From the NCBI RefSeq assembly GCF_034008635.1, contig NZ_CP125378.1:1478001-1542000 (forward strand): 64,000 nt of DNA, read 5' to 3'. Under the pieces are notes generated by a model. The model searched no databases and was not told where the DNA came from. It saw nothing but the letters and a program-made list of their open reading frames with translations. Source of the DNA: Pseudomonas sp. P8_229 (GTDB taxonomy: Bacteria; Pseudomonadota; Gammaproteobacteria; Pseudomonadales; Pseudomonadaceae). The translations under genes were made by a program, and so were the position numbers. Positions 19,442-30,800 of this stretch are shown piece by piece (position 1 is the first letter of the stretch; the number at the start of each line of letters is the position of its first letter).

Positions 19442-22400
19442 TCATGAGGACTCGGTTACGCTAATGAACAACTCTTTGTAAGCCACAACTGATTGCGCGC
19501 CAATTTTATCGTGACCGGCTCGCGGGAAAATGAATTTGACGTACGCGATCCCGTTAGCGTCCGATCTCATTGAGGCAAGCGACAAATTCAAATAGAACCA
19601 CGCAACTCTCCTATGGGCTAAAGGCAGTCGTGTCTGCTGGTCAATAATTCTGACTTCAACATGAGCCTCGCAACCGACAACGTTTCGCGGCGAAAGATTT
19701 GTGATGCGCTCGAACATGGGAGTATCCGCGGGATCGAATACGTAAAACTCCCATGCTTTGGAGCTTCCGAGATGGACGGTCGCTACGAGTCTGTTCGGTC
19801 CCAGCTCATTCGGGCTAAGGACCAGTATCGATTTGCCATCCGCATTCGTGGTCGTGACAGGTAACTCCTGGCCGGGGATCTGCCACACGACTTTAATCCC
19901 TTCCAACGGTTTCCCGTCGCCTCGAGAAACAACCCGTACGACAGCGGTGACTGACTGCCCCAAATTGATATCGGTATGCAAGCTGGTCAACGACTCTATC
20001 ACCGGCACCAGCCCGCCATACACCAACTGCGCCATATCCCAGCCACCCAAACCGCCACTTACCGTGGCAGATAAAATGCCATCCCCCTCAGCGGAGTAAG
20101 CAAAGGTCAACCGAGCAAAACCCTCCTCGTCCGTCACCGACGGGGTCAAGACACGGCCAGCAAAACCCCAGCGCACCTGCACGCCAGCCAATGGTAGACC
20201 GGTGCGTGCCGAAACCACCTTGGCAATGGCTAGCGCCTGCTCCTCGTCCGGCGGCAACCGCGAACCTTGCGGCTCGTACAGTTCGATGATTTCGCGCGGT
20301 TCCTCAAGCGTGTACGCCAGATCGACCGACTCCGAATAAACCGCATCCCCCACCGTTGCCGTCACCACCGCCGCGCCTGGTGTCTGCGGTTTGAACCGTA
20401 AACGGGCCACCCCATAAAAGTCGGTCAGGCTGGTCAGCGTCCCCAGTTCCGCGTTGTGCCAGGTCACTGCGATTCCCGGGATGCCCTTACCGGTGATGGA
20501 CGAGACCACAGAGACCTCCTCGACCAGTTCCTGCTCCCATTCCAGCACCTGCTGAACACGGCTATTGGCGAGGATTTTCAACACTTGCGCGCCCACGCCC
20601 AACGACATCGCGTTGGCCGGTGACAGGCGCGCCAATCGCTCAGCGCCCAGGCGAAGCGCGAAACCGCCGTCCGTCACATCATCGCAGCGCACGGAGAACC
20701 GCATGCCGAGGGCCGAGGGCCGGTGCGCAACGCCGAGCGCGGGTTCGAAGCGCAGCCCCAGCGCCACAGGACCGGTACCGGTCAATCCCAAGGCCAGGTC
20801 TTGCTCGAACAATGGACTGTCATCCTCGAACAGCACTTCGAGAATGTGTGTACCTCGGCGCCGCGGGAAGAAGGTTTGACTGCCCCACGGCTGTTCGTCA
20901 TGGCCATCGAAGCGCACCCGCACACCCTCCCAAGGGTCACGGGCGAGTGCGATAAAAGACAAGGCGCGCTGCTCTTCATAATCGTCAAACGGGCTGCGCA
21001 CATTGGCCACCACCTCCTGCTGACCGGCGGTGCCCGGCGTCAAGCCCAAGCCCGACCAGCCAAGGTCATCGCTGGCGACTGTTTCGAGGCCGGCCGCCGT
21101 CTTCCACTGCACCGCCACCTGCGCCACCGCCTGGCCGGTGAATGCCGAAACCACCCTGACCCAACTCCAGGCTTTATCCCTGCCGATGACGGCATCAACC
21201 GCAGACTCGTGCCAGCCGCCAATGCGCAATTTGTTGTGGGCGAGCCGCATCGGGTTGGCGCTCATGGACAGACTCAATGCAGGCAGAAAAAGCCCGAGAA
21301 TAAAGTCGCCGGAGACCTTGCTCGCAGTGAAGTCCAGGCTCCATCCAATACCTCCATCGCTCAGCGTCTGGGAAATATCGAGCGGCGGTTCGACGCTTGC
21401 GTCCAGCTCGCCGGCCGGTGTTCCCTGCCACATCAACGTTCCCTGCAACCCCACCAACGGACTCAATGCATTGGGTAAATAGCGCACGTTGTGCCTGGCG
21501 CCGATGCACGGAAACAACGTCTGACCGGCTATTGTCGCGGTCACCTGATCCAGCATCACCGTCAGTTCATCCATCAGATCAGTGGCGATCAGCCGACCGA
21601 ACAACTCTCGGGGTGACGCCAGCACCGGGCTGCTCAATACCAGACTGAACAGGCTGCTGCTGCTCGATGCAACTTGTGAACTGAACGTCCATTCCAGCCC
21701 CTTCGATTCCAGCTTCAAGGGCACGCCGATACCTGCGACGGTCAAGCCGATTTCCGGCGACTCACCACGCCACTGCAGCGTCACCAACTGATCGAGCAAC
21801 GAACTGCCAGCCGTCGCTTCAATGCGCAGGGTGTGCGAAGCCCCACGCCAGCACAACAAGCCCAGCTCGGTAAGATCCACTTCAGTGTTGTCGAACAAAA
21901 TCCTGATCTGATTCTTCCAGGGACTGCTCGGCAATGCCTTGACTGCAAACGGGTGCTCCATTGCCACCGCATCGGCGTGCGCCCTGACGCGGGCGGTCAC
22001 CATCAGGTCGCCACCACGGGAGGGCTGGTAAAGCACGTTGGCCCAGCCACCGCTACCCGATTGGGTCGAGATCGTGCCTTCGGGCGTCAACCAGTCGACC
22101 AATGCATTGTTGACCGGATCGCCGTCGCCGCTGGTGACCACGTGCACCACTTGCACCCGCAGCAGGACGCTTTCATGCTCGTCCACCACCGGAAACTTGT
22201 TGGCCTCCTGAACGTCGCCGATGCGCACCAGATTGCGTGCCAGTGACATCGGTTTCCTGTCGGAGGGCAGCAGCAGCTTCGAGCATGACAACTGCAACAA
22301 GAAGCGCCCATCGAGCTCGTCCTGGCAGATCAACGCCCAGTCCAAATCCGCTACATCGACAGGTCTCGACTGTTCCAGCTCCGGGCGCACTTGCACGCCC

Positions 22401-23752
22401 AACTGTGCCGCAGAATCGCCTTCCCAGCGCATGGCCAACTCGGTGCCACGCAACACCTCGGGCAGCCGCACACTCACCTGATAGGTAGAACCACGATTGG
22501 GATATCCGGTCGTTTGCGCCCAGGGCAAGGCGTTGCCCTCGACCACCGCCAGCACCTCCTTCCATGGATCGGTCGCGAGCACCCGAACATCCAGCGTTGT
22601 AGTCTCGACACCACTGGCATAGTACGGACTCGTTACCGAGGCTTTGATAGCAACGTCGCCCGCAGTCGTGGGCAGGAAATCGAAGTATGCCCACCCCTCG
22701 GAATCCGTGGACGTAGTGCCGAGCCCCCCCTGCCCGTCGATCGCCCAGGTCACCGTGCGCCCGGCCAGAAACTGACCGGTGTACCAGGAGGCCACTCGCA
22801 CGCCTAGGCGCACCGATTGCGCCAACTCCAGCACCGGGTAGTACGCGGCCTCCAGTTCCTCGCGAAACACCAGCCGATGATGGCCCAGCGAGGCCTGTAT
22901 CGGGTAAGGCGCAGCGGTGTACTGGTTCTCCAGGTTCACCGTGAACAGGTAAGGATCCTGACCATCATCGATCAACGGGCACTGCAAAACCCACGGTAAA
23001 TCCAGCGGATGATCGACGCCCCAGTCAGGCGCCGTGGTAACGGCGCCTTGCGGGTTGTCGTCGCTGATCAACGCAGCCTTGGTGTAGAGCCAGGGGCTGT
23101 CGGGTTCGGGAACACATTCAAGCCGATGCTGAAAGCCACCGTCCACGCCCAGGCACAGGTAGAGCAACCCGCTGGCCGGCAATTGCTCCTCGTCCAGCTT
23201 CAGTGTTTGCAGCACCACTGGCTCAAGGTGCAGGGCCAGATGAATGCGAGTGATCAGGACCTTCAGGTGATAGTCATCGGGATCAGCATTGGCTGGAGCG
23301 ACCACCGTGACACGGATCTTGTCCAGGCGCTGCAACGGCAGATCGAACGGAGCGTTGTACTCGATCGGCTTGAATACCAGCGGCTGGCCGCTGGCGATCC
23401 GTGCCTGGTCTTCTGCAAGGTTGCGAGTGCTGCCCGGCGGCAACGGGATTTCTCTCAACACGGTTCCATCTTCAGCCGTGATGAGCATGCGGCCCGCTTC
23501 GGCATGCCGCGTTTCATACAGAAAACTCAATACATACCTGGCGCGGGCATCCGGCTTTACCGGTACGGTGACCTGCTGCCAGGCAGAACCAAGATTGCCC
23601 GCAGACAGCAGCCTGATCGGTACGCCGTCATAGACCTCGCCGACGACTGCGACCTCGCGCGGGTTGGCACCTCGCGTCCAGTTGTCCATGCCCTGGCTGA
23701 AATCACCATTGAGCAGCAGACTGTCATTGGCCTGAACGACTGGATCAAACAT
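19442..23752 (-). CDS. Large Ig-repeat protein, third gene of the TcA transcription unit
   Basis: A 1436-residue protein with no signal peptide or membrane helix. Residues 1-250 form a beta-rich head whose opening (LLLNGDFSQGMDNW) resembles carbohydrate-binding modules. Then at least seven Ig-like (bacterial Big-type) domains follow, near 315, 540, 880, 1105, 1195, 1275 and 1370, each with the pattern V-x-TG-x3-AGV-x-V-x-W followed by TD-x2-G-A. Between the first four lie longer beta regions sharing SPWKNQIRI/DPWEGVRV-like openings and a late N-x-LRIG motif. I chose the ATG at 23752 because AAGGAG is spaced correctly before it; an ATG 21 bp upstream has none. It overlaps the TcA C-terminal gene by 8 bp. 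Function not known; a receptor-binding or shell accessory of the Tc toxin is inference. Confidence 0.85.
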   Translation of the reverse strand: MFDPVVQANDSLLLNGDFSQGMDNWTRGANPREVAVVGEVYDGVPIRLLSAGNLGSAWQQVTVPVKPDARARYVLSFLYETRHAEAGRMLITAEDGTVLREIPLPPGSTRNLAEDQARIASGQPLVFKPIEYNAPFDLPLQRLDKIRVTVVAPANADPDDYHLKVLITRIHLALHLEPVVLQTLKLDEEQLPASGLLYLCLGVDGGFQHRLECVPEPDSPWLYTKAALISDDNPQGAVTTAPDWGVDHPLDLPWVLQCPLIDDGQDPYLFTVNLENQYTAAPYPIQASLGHHRLVFREELEAAYYPVLELAQSVRLGVRVASWYTGQFLAGRTVTWAIDGQGGLGTTSTDSEGWAYFDFLPTTAGDVAIKASVTSPYYASGVETTTLDVRVLATDPWKEVLAVVEGNALPWAQTTGYPNRGSTYQVSVRLPEVLRGTELAMRWEGDSAAQLGVQVRPELEQSRPVDVADLDWALICQDELDGRFLLQLSCSKLLLPSDRKPMSLARNLVRIGDVQEANKFPVVDEHESVLLRVQVVHVVTSGDGDPVNNALVDWLTPEGTISTQSGSGGWANVLYQPSRGGDLMVTARVRAHADAVAMEHPFAVKALPSSPWKNQIRILFDNTEVDLTELGLLCWRGASHTLRIEATAGSSLLDQLVTLQWRGESPEIGLTVAGIGVPLKLESKGLEWTFSSQVASSSSSLFSLVLSSPVLASPRELFGRLIATDLMDELTVMLDQVTATIAGQTLFPCIGARHNVRYLPNALSPLVGLQGTLMWQGTPAGELDASVEPPLDISQTLSDGGIGWSLDFTASKVSGDFILGLFLPALSLSMSANPMRLAHNKLRIGGWHESAVDAVIGRDKAWSWVRVVSAFTGQAVAQVAVQWKTAAGLETVASDDLGWSGLGLTPGTAGQQEVVANVRSPFDDYEEQRALSFIALARDPWEGVRVRFDGHDEQPWGSQTFFPRRRGTHILEVLFEDDSPLFEQDLALGLTGTGPVALGLRFEPALGVAHRPSALGMRFSVRCDDVTDGGFALRLGAERLARLSPANAMSLGVGAQVLKILANSRVQQVLEWEQELVEEVSVVSSITGKGIPGIAVTWHNAELGTLTSLTDFYGVARLRFKPQTPGAAVVTATVGDAVYSESVDLAYTLEEPREIIELYEPQGSRLPPDEEQALAIAKVVSARTGLPLAGVQVRWGFAGRVLTPSVTDEEGFARLTFAYSAEGDGILSATVSGGLGGWDMAQLVYGGLVPVIESLTSLHTDINLGQSVTAVVRVVSRGDGKPLEGIKVVWQIPGQELPVTTTNADGKSILVLSPNELGPNRLVATVHLGSSKAWEFYVFDPADTPMFERITNLSPRNVVGCEAHVEVRIIDQQTRLPLAHRRVAWFYLNLSLASMRSDANGIAYVKFIFPRAGHDKIGAQSVVAYKELFISVTESS

Positions 23753-26700
23753 GATTGCCTGCTCCTTTGACATTGCGTGACTGACGGGAACTCATTGCCC
23801 GGGTGACCAGGTCTTTGACGGCAAGGGTAAACGTCGGCTCACCGGCCTTGGCCGTGTAGCGGATACGCACGATGACGTCGGTGAGCGATTTGAGCATCGG
23901 CTCTTGCCGCTCGCTCTCGGGCCACGGAAAGTGCAACTGCCAGCGCGACACCGCTCCGGTGTTCTCGAACGGATTGAGCAAGCCTTCATCCGGTTTGCTG
24001 GCGTTCATGCCGGTGTCGGCGAGGCCCACCGATAAACCGATCTGCTGGCCACTGCGCAGATTGAACTGAACATCAGGTGGCGCCACTGCGCCTGTCGGCT
24101 GGTGCAGGTACTCGACCGAACGCGCCGTTGCCCGGGTGGCGGTCATGCTGCCGACCTGACGCAGCGTCGCCTGAACATCCTGGTAAGGGCCGGTCAGCAC
24201 CGGAAGATCGACTTCGATCAGGTTGATCAGCCGGCAGTATTCCCCCGGATGATCACGATCGAACAGCAACTGCGTCAGCTGGAATTCCAGAGTGCCCTTG
24301 GCGATCAAGTCCTGCAGCGCCAGCGACCAGTTGGTAAACCCGCTCTGCGGATCGGCCGAATCATCAAACAGTTGCCGCAACGAAACGGTTTTCACCCGCT
24401 CCAGACGGCGCTCATGGCTTTGCAGATACAGGCGGTCCATGCGCAGCAGATATTCGCGCAAATGCTCACCGGCGGTCAGGCCGTGACGGTTGTCCAGCCA
24501 GACTTGTGGCAACGCATCGTCGGTGTCGTCTTCACCTGTTTCGGCACTCAGCGACGCGCGGGCACTCAGACACAGGCTGACCACCGCATCGTAGGCCTGA
24601 TAGTGCAAGGCTTTGAGTTGCCCCAACAGCCAGCCGAACAATTCAGCGTTGCTTGCGCGCTTTTTCAGGTAGTTGTAGAGGGTCAATGCTTGAGCGTTGG
24701 CGCGCAAGGTCTGCTCCAGACTGGCCCTGGCCGCTTCCAGCGCAAACGCCTGCGCGGCAAGTTGCTCGTCAATGGCTTGCACCTCGGATCGAGCCTGATC
24801 GCGTTGCAACTCCCACTCTCGGCGACGCAGGCGATAACTCTCGATGAGTGCCTGTTTTTCCGCGTCGGTCTGCAAGGCCATGGCGCCGATTTGCAACCCG
24901 AAGACCACTGCATCGGTGATGGCATCCAGGCGACTGCCACCGACGGCCATGCCGAAAATATTCGGCAGATTGGCCAGCACTGCCCCTCCGCCCTTCAGCG
25001 CGACGGCGCCCAGATTCAGATCTTTGGTGATCTGCAGTTTTTCCATGACCTGATATTCAGCATCGGTCACGTTCTCGTCGTACCAGGCCTGATACCGGTC
25101 GGCCCGCTCCTGCACCATGCTGCGGCTCTGCGCCAGTGCGGTAACGCTTGCCTGTAAATGGGCAATCGATTGCTCCTGCACAATGCGTGCATAGTCACCC
25201 AGCTCCTTCATGTGTTCCTGTTGCATTTCCTCCTGCTCAGCGCGGTCACGTTGTTCGATCAGGCGCAAAACCTGACTGCCGTATTCCTGCAGGGTCTGCA
25301 CCGCACGCAGTGCCGACTCGTAAGTGACCCGCCAGCGAAACGCGCCCACCACCAGACGGCCGCCCATTGGCCGAGGCCCGCCGATACCGCCGCCGGCCAG
25401 GTCGCGCAACAGTTGATTGGGATCGGTGGGCGGGCTGAACAACGGAACGTTCAGCGGTTTGCCATCCAGGGTCAGATTGTTGCGCAAATTGTTCAGGCGC
25501 TGGCCGGGCCAGTCGTACAGTTCGAGCAACTGTTCATTGATTGGCGTTTTGAACGGCTCGTTCGCCAGTAATCCCATCAGTGGCGCCGCTTCGGCGACCG
25601 CTGGAATCTGCGCGAGGGAATACGCCAACTCACGTTCAAACTGCTCGAGCGCCGGACGTGTATTGCCCTGTTTCAGCAAGCTGTCGACCGTCTGCGTTTC
25701 CCAGCGAGCCACAGCCCGGGCCGAGGGCGGTTTACCCATCAGAAATTCTGCCTGCACGTAACACAACTTCGCGGCCACCAGCGCATCGCGGGTAAGCTGG
25801 CGGTAATACCAGTCACCCCAGGCGATGAGGTTTTTCACATACTCGGTGAATACCAGTTTGCTGTAGTGCTCGGGCGCCGCGTAAGCAATCGCATCCGGAT
25901 CGGTGGGCATCCGCACTTCGTGGCCCAGGTTGCCCGTCTCCTGAAGCGGACGGCAGCGCCAGTAACGGGGTTTCGGTGGAGAGTCCGACGTTGCGATGGC
26001 TTGCGGATCGAACAGGTAATGCAGCCAGTTTTGTGCCTCGGCAAACCGGTCTTCGGCTCGCAGACGCGCGGAGACCAGGTGCGCCAGGTGAAAAAACAGC
26101 TCCCAGAAATACAAGCCATTCGCGCCGTTGAATGCCCCGTTCGGCTCCGTGAACTTATCGTCTGCCTCAGGGGCGGGTTCTTGCAGAAACTGCGTGTTCC
26201 AATCCAGCACCGCATCGACCGAGATGTTGCTGCGCTGTACCAGATCGGGACCGAACAGAGAGTTCAAACGCGCGCGGGGCAGCATTGCGGTCTGTCTGAA
26301 AGCGATGAACTGCGCCGCATCCCGGGTGTTTTTTTCCAGTGTCGGCGGGAGTGAACGGACGAAATCCCCCAACGACACCTTAAAGACCCGATTGCCGTAG
26401 GTTGGGTTACTCAGCGTGAATGTGGCCCCGCCTACAAACCCTCCTTTATTCCGTTTCAGCAATAGCCAGTCCGTTGCCCAGCCACCGGCAATGGGGAATG
26501 ATCCCTTGACCTCCGCCGGATCTTCGCCCGCCCCGTGACTCAGCGTCAAAGTGAACTCGGCACTGGCGCTGCTCGCCAGATTTCTTGCCCTGCATTGTCC
26601 TCGAACCCAGAGATAGTCCTGGTTACCCACCTCTGCAAACACCGCCTGCAAAGTGAAGTAAGGCGCCATAACGCCTGTCCCCGGCCCTTCGAGCGCAATC

Positions 26701-27803
26701 GTCGGCTGAGTCGCAGGGGTCAACGGGTGCTGAACGACCAGTGCATCGGTAAAGCGATGCGTCGCCAGGTGGTCGAGCCAACTGCCATCGTCTTCAGGCA
26801 GCGGACGAAACAACACGTCGCGCGTCGCACCGACTTTCAAGTCGCTGCCGTTGGTGAGCCATACACCCAACCGGCCCTTGGGGTGGTACGCGTCGATCAG
26901 CGTGGTCGCAATCAGCCGCGCGCCCGCGCTTTTATCCGTGTCTTGTTCACTGCTGTGCAGGCTCAAGGGCGCCGACCAGTCCCCACTCTGGTTCATGAAC
27001 GCCAGATTGATGTCCAGTCGGTTCGGCAGGCTACGCTCCCCTGCCAGCCCCTTCACCTCGTCGCGCCACTCGGCCCAGACCAGGCACAAACGACCGCTCC
27101 AGAACACCGGCCGCACATCCAGCACCCGGCCCCCCACCGGAATCTCGATCGCTTGCCATTCATCCCAAGCCGCTGGATTGACGGGTTCACCCGCTGTGGT
27201 CAGTTCGATCTCGGCCTTGCGCCAGAAATACTGAAACGGCTGCACCCGCTGCCGACCGACAAAATAGTAGGTGGCGCGAACCGCCGAATCGCCGTCCAGA
27301 CAGCCACTGATAACATCCAGGTTGCAGGTTTGTTCGAACGCTTTCAAATAACCCTGCAATGCACGCTGCACCGAATCGCCGCTCAGGCGTGTCTGGTTCA
27401 AGTCATTTTCCAGCGCCTTGAACAGACGGGTTTTGCGCTGCCGCACGAACGGGGTGATGAAGTTTTCCGGGTGGAGCGCAATCATCGTCAGCGCAGCCCA
27501 GTCCGGATAGTTGTTGTACAGTTCCCAGAGCTGCAGATCGGCCTTATCGAACTCGACCTTTTCGTATCCGGGTTCAAGTTTGCGATAGGCCGCATGAATG
27601 AATTGCTGTGCACAGCTCGTCGCTTCCGCCACCCAGGAACTTTGCACCGGGTAATTATCCTGCGGGTCCAGACGCAACAGTTCGAACAGATCCTGTGGCG
27701 TTCTCACAAAGGCGTAACGGTCTTTGGCGACATGGCCGATGCAATATTCGACCAAGGCGTTACGGCGTTTTTCCAACAGTTCAGCCAGATTGCTCTGAGT
27801 CAT
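23745..27803 (-). CDS. TcA toxin subunit, C-terminal half (pore and TcB-binding part; TcaB/TccB-like)
   Basis: A 1352-residue protein forming the channel-bearing half of a Tc translocation machine. The N-terminus (ALVEYCIGHVAKDRYAFVRT then DLFELLRL) matches the neuraminidase-like region of TcA proteins. Around 870-1040 there are long coiled-coil helices flanking the hydrophobic, Gly-rich ALKGGGAVLANLPNIFGMAV, the expected pore segment. The C-terminus (DRDHPGEYCRLINLIEVDLP, then LTGPYQ) is the TcB-binding domain and ends in a typical VIVRIRYTAKAGEP strand. Start at 27803 is preceded by GGAAGA. It lies 51 bp after the N-terminal-half gene, so TcA is encoded by two genes here as in Photorhabdus TcaA/TcaB and TccA/TccB. 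No signal peptide, as is normal for Tc proteins. Confidence 0.92.
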   Translation of the reverse strand: MTQSNLAELLEKRRNALVEYCIGHVAKDRYAFVRTPQDLFELLRLDPQDNYPVQSSWVAEATSCAQQFIHAAYRKLEPGYEKVEFDKADLQLWELYNNYPDWAALTMIALHPENFITPFVRQRKTRLFKALENDLNQTRLSGDSVQRALQGYLKAFEQTCNLDVISGCLDGDSAVRATYYFVGRQRVQPFQYFWRKAEIELTTAGEPVNPAAWDEWQAIEIPVGGRVLDVRPVFWSGRLCLVWAEWRDEVKGLAGERSLPNRLDINLAFMNQSGDWSAPLSLHSSEQDTDKSAGARLIATTLIDAYHPKGRLGVWLTNGSDLKVGATRDVLFRPLPEDDGSWLDHLATHRFTDALVVQHPLTPATQPTIALEGPGTGVMAPYFTLQAVFAEVGNQDYLWVRGQCRARNLASSASAEFTLTLSHGAGEDPAEVKGSFPIAGGWATDWLLLKRNKGGFVGGATFTLSNPTYGNRVFKVSLGDFVRSLPPTLEKNTRDAAQFIAFRQTAMLPRARLNSLFGPDLVQRSNISVDAVLDWNTQFLQEPAPEADDKFTEPNGAFNGANGLYFWELFFHLAHLVSARLRAEDRFAEAQNWLHYLFDPQAIATSDSPPKPRYWRCRPLQETGNLGHEVRMPTDPDAIAYAAPEHYSKLVFTEYVKNLIAWGDWYYRQLTRDALVAAKLCYVQAEFLMGKPPSARAVARWETQTVDSLLKQGNTRPALEQFERELAYSLAQIPAVAEAAPLMGLLANEPFKTPINEQLLELYDWPGQRLNNLRNNLTLDGKPLNVPLFSPPTDPNQLLRDLAGGGIGGPRPMGGRLVVGAFRWRVTYESALRAVQTLQEYGSQVLRLIEQRDRAEQEEMQQEHMKELGDYARIVQEQSIAHLQASVTALAQSRSMVQERADRYQAWYDENVTDAEYQVMEKLQITKDLNLGAVALKGGGAVLANLPNIFGMAVGGSRLDAITDAVVFGLQIGAMALQTDAEKQALIESYRLRRREWELQRDQARSEVQAIDEQLAAQAFALEAARASLEQTLRANAQALTLYNYLKKRASNAELFGWLLGQLKALHYQAYDAVVSLCLSARASLSAETGEDDTDDALPQVWLDNRHGLTAGEHLREYLLRMDRLYLQSHERRLERVKTVSLRQLFDDSADPQSGFTNWSLALQDLIAKGTLEFQLTQLLFDRDHPGEYCRLINLIEVDLPVLTGPYQDVQATLRQVGSMTATRATARSVEYLHQPTGAVAPPDVQFNLRSGQQIGLSVGLADTGMNASKPDEGLLNPFENTGAVSRWQLHFPWPESERQEPMLKSLTDVIVRIRYTAKAGEPTFTLAVKDLVTRAMSSRQSRNVKGAGNHV

Positions 27804-27854
27804 GGTCTGTTCTTCCTGCGTCCTGGAGAGCACACGCGCCGTCAACGGGCGCAG

Positions 27855-30800
27855 TCATGGGGTAACTGGCGGATCGTCGAACTTGATGGGCTCAAAAAGC
27901 GCGGTGTTGGAACTGGCGTCGCACAACACGCTGAACCTGAAGGTGCCACCAGACGGGCTCGACACATACACCTTCGTGATGCCCTCGGCATCGGTGTAAG
28001 TCTGTTCAGGGCGGATCACCGCTACGGGGAGTCGCGTACCGTCCTGGGCCTCGGCAAACCAGCGCACCAGACGGTTGCGTCCGAGGTTTTTATAGTCATC
28101 GCGCAGCGTGGCGGTCAGCTCGAACTCCTGCCCCGCCGGTATTGGCTCCTCGGGTACCAGAGACATCAATGGCCCAGGGAAAAACAGCGTCTGAGCGTCA
28201 TCGGAGACAGTGACGAGCGGTGCCTGCTGCGCATCGATCAGGGCCACCCAGAATAAAGGCACCTCCTGCCCCATGACCTTGCCCGGCAGGTATTCGACCT
28301 GCACCGTGCCATCGACTTGCGTGGCTTTCGCAACGACAGTGCCCAGGCTCGTCTGCCAGTGCACGTACACGCCGCTCAACGCTTTGCCGCCGGGAGTCTT
28401 GAGCGTCACGGTAAAGATGATTTTTTCATCAGGCTTGTTGGCCACAACCTCAGTCTTGTCTGCGGTACAGGTCATGCTGACCAGCGGTTCAGGCACCTCA
28501 TCGGCGAAAGACACCATCGGTGCCCGGGTTTCCGAGAGGCTGAGCACGGCGCGTTCGGCGGCGACTCGGTAAGCGTCCTTGTCGATCGTTTCAGGCAGAT
28601 TGCCCAGCAGAAAAATCGTCTGGGCATCCATGCCACTGTGCGCCGCCAGTACGCGTATGCGCAGCAGCAGGTCCAGTTGACTGAGGTTCTTCAGAATTTT
28701 GAGAACAGGGTCGATGTGAATGACGCACTCGTGCACTTCCTGCACGCTCCAGTCAAAAAATGCCGCGAGCCGCCGTAATGCCGCCTGCTGCGCGAGCCAC
28801 AACGCATCGGGAGACAGATCATCGGCCAGGGCATTGACCTCGCGCAGATAGTCGAGCAATTTTTCGGCAGGCTGCTCGCTCAACTCGAACGCCCGAGTCA
28901 ACGCGCTCAGGAAATACAGTGTGCGCACCGACAACAGATGCCGGTCTTGCTGGTCCATCCAGGCCTTGTGGCCGTACTGCAGAAAGTCCTCCAGCAGCCG
29001 GGCACTCAGGTTCAGTTTGCTCACCACCGCAGCGCGCCGCCGCACATCGGCCAACAGGCTCAACAAGGGATCCGGCTGCTCGGACGCACGTGCTCGCGCC
29101 TGCAGTGCTGACTGCTCGGCACGTTCCAGCACCCGGGCCAACAGTTGATACACCGTGGACTGCGCCCAGGTCAGTATCCGCAGCGAACGTTCGGCGTCGA
29201 GTGCGGTGTAGACCGCCAGACACTCTCTGGCAACCGACACTTGGGCCTCCCGTGCCTTTATCAACACGCTCAACATGCGTTCGACGATGATCGCCCGCGC
29301 TCCGGCGTCGTTTTCACCGAGTCCGTCCCTGACCGCCTGATCAAGCTTTTCTCTGGCAAAGAGCAGGTAATCCGCCTCAGGCAAATCCAATGCAATGACC
29401 AGCCCCGTGGCGTCGACCAGCTCTGCCAGTAATTGCAGCCAGTCCAGCCCGACCAGCAAGGGGACGCCGGCCGTCTGCAGTCCGGCATTGCTGAACAATG
29501 CGGCCGGCAGCAGGTTGCGAATCTGCTCGAACAACTGGCGTTCAGCCTCCGTGGCCACCGCCAATGCCTGGGGTGGTGCCACCTGCTGCAACATCCACAA
29601 CACCGGCATGTCACGCTCCTTGCACCAGGACGCGCAGGATTGCATGGCATGAATCAGGTTGAGAACGTCAGGAGGGGTTTCCTTATCGCGGCGCTCGCCC
29701 ACCTGTGGCAGACCTGCCAAGCCGTTGAGCCAGCTCTTGCCGCCCAACAGGGTCAGCATCAGCACGCCTTCGACCGGTGTAATGCCCAGCAACCGTGGCA
29801 ACTTCACCAGCCGGTAAAAACTCGAGATCACCGCCGTGCTGCGCTTGAGTTTGTCCCCCAGCTCATGCGCCTCGGCAATGGCCGCCGCCAGGTAAGCGTA
29901 GGTCTGCAAATCGATACTCAAACCGCTGCACAACTGACTGATCGTCAAATCGCTCTCGCCTTGCGTCGGCAGTGCCGAAAACTCGCCACCGTCCAGCCGC
30001 ATTGGCTGGCGATAGTCACCCTGACTGTTGAAGGTGCGATCAAACAGCGAGGGCACTTGCGCCCGGCCATAAATCGACACTTCATCGATAAACGCCGCGA
30101 AGTCCTGGGCCGTGCAACCGTAGTGCTCGCGCAGTGACTGAAACAACCCCAGCGCATGCACGCTGTGCGTGGAAATCCAGTACGGACGAGCGGGTGTTGC
30201 CCCACGCGCCTCGGCATGGATGGCTGCTGCCAGAAGTGCATCCACCTGGTCGCTCGGCAAGTCCAGCCATTGGTCCAGACGCAGCTTGCGATTCATTCGC
30301 TCGTAGCGATCAATCGTCGTCGGCTCTTGCGTCAAGCGATGAAGTAACCCTCCGCCGCCCCCCCTGAAGTCGATATTGAGCACCGGCGATGTGCCGGCGT
30401 TGATAAAGACCGATCCGCAACGATGACTTTCCATTTCCCCCGGCGGGGAGTTTTCGTAAACAGTCACATTGGCCGAACGAGTCGGGGCGAACTCGCGAAT
30501 CGACAGCAACGCCTCCAGGCCCCGCGAGTCCTGTCCGGTGCGATCACCGAAGAACTTCGCCTGACTGAGGTTTAACCATTCAGTACCGAAGGCACCAAAA
30601 TTAAGCGCGTAGTACGCATCCCGTGCATCGCCGTCCTCTGGGTCCACGGGGGCTTCCGTCAGTAATTCACGCTGATACGGGCCCAGTCGCGAGGCATGGC
30701 TCAGCGCGCGTCCGGCATCGGTGTCCCACGCTTCAGGCTGCAAAAAATAGGGATAGGCCAGGTCCACCATGTGGGTGATATCGCCCACCGAAAAACCGTG

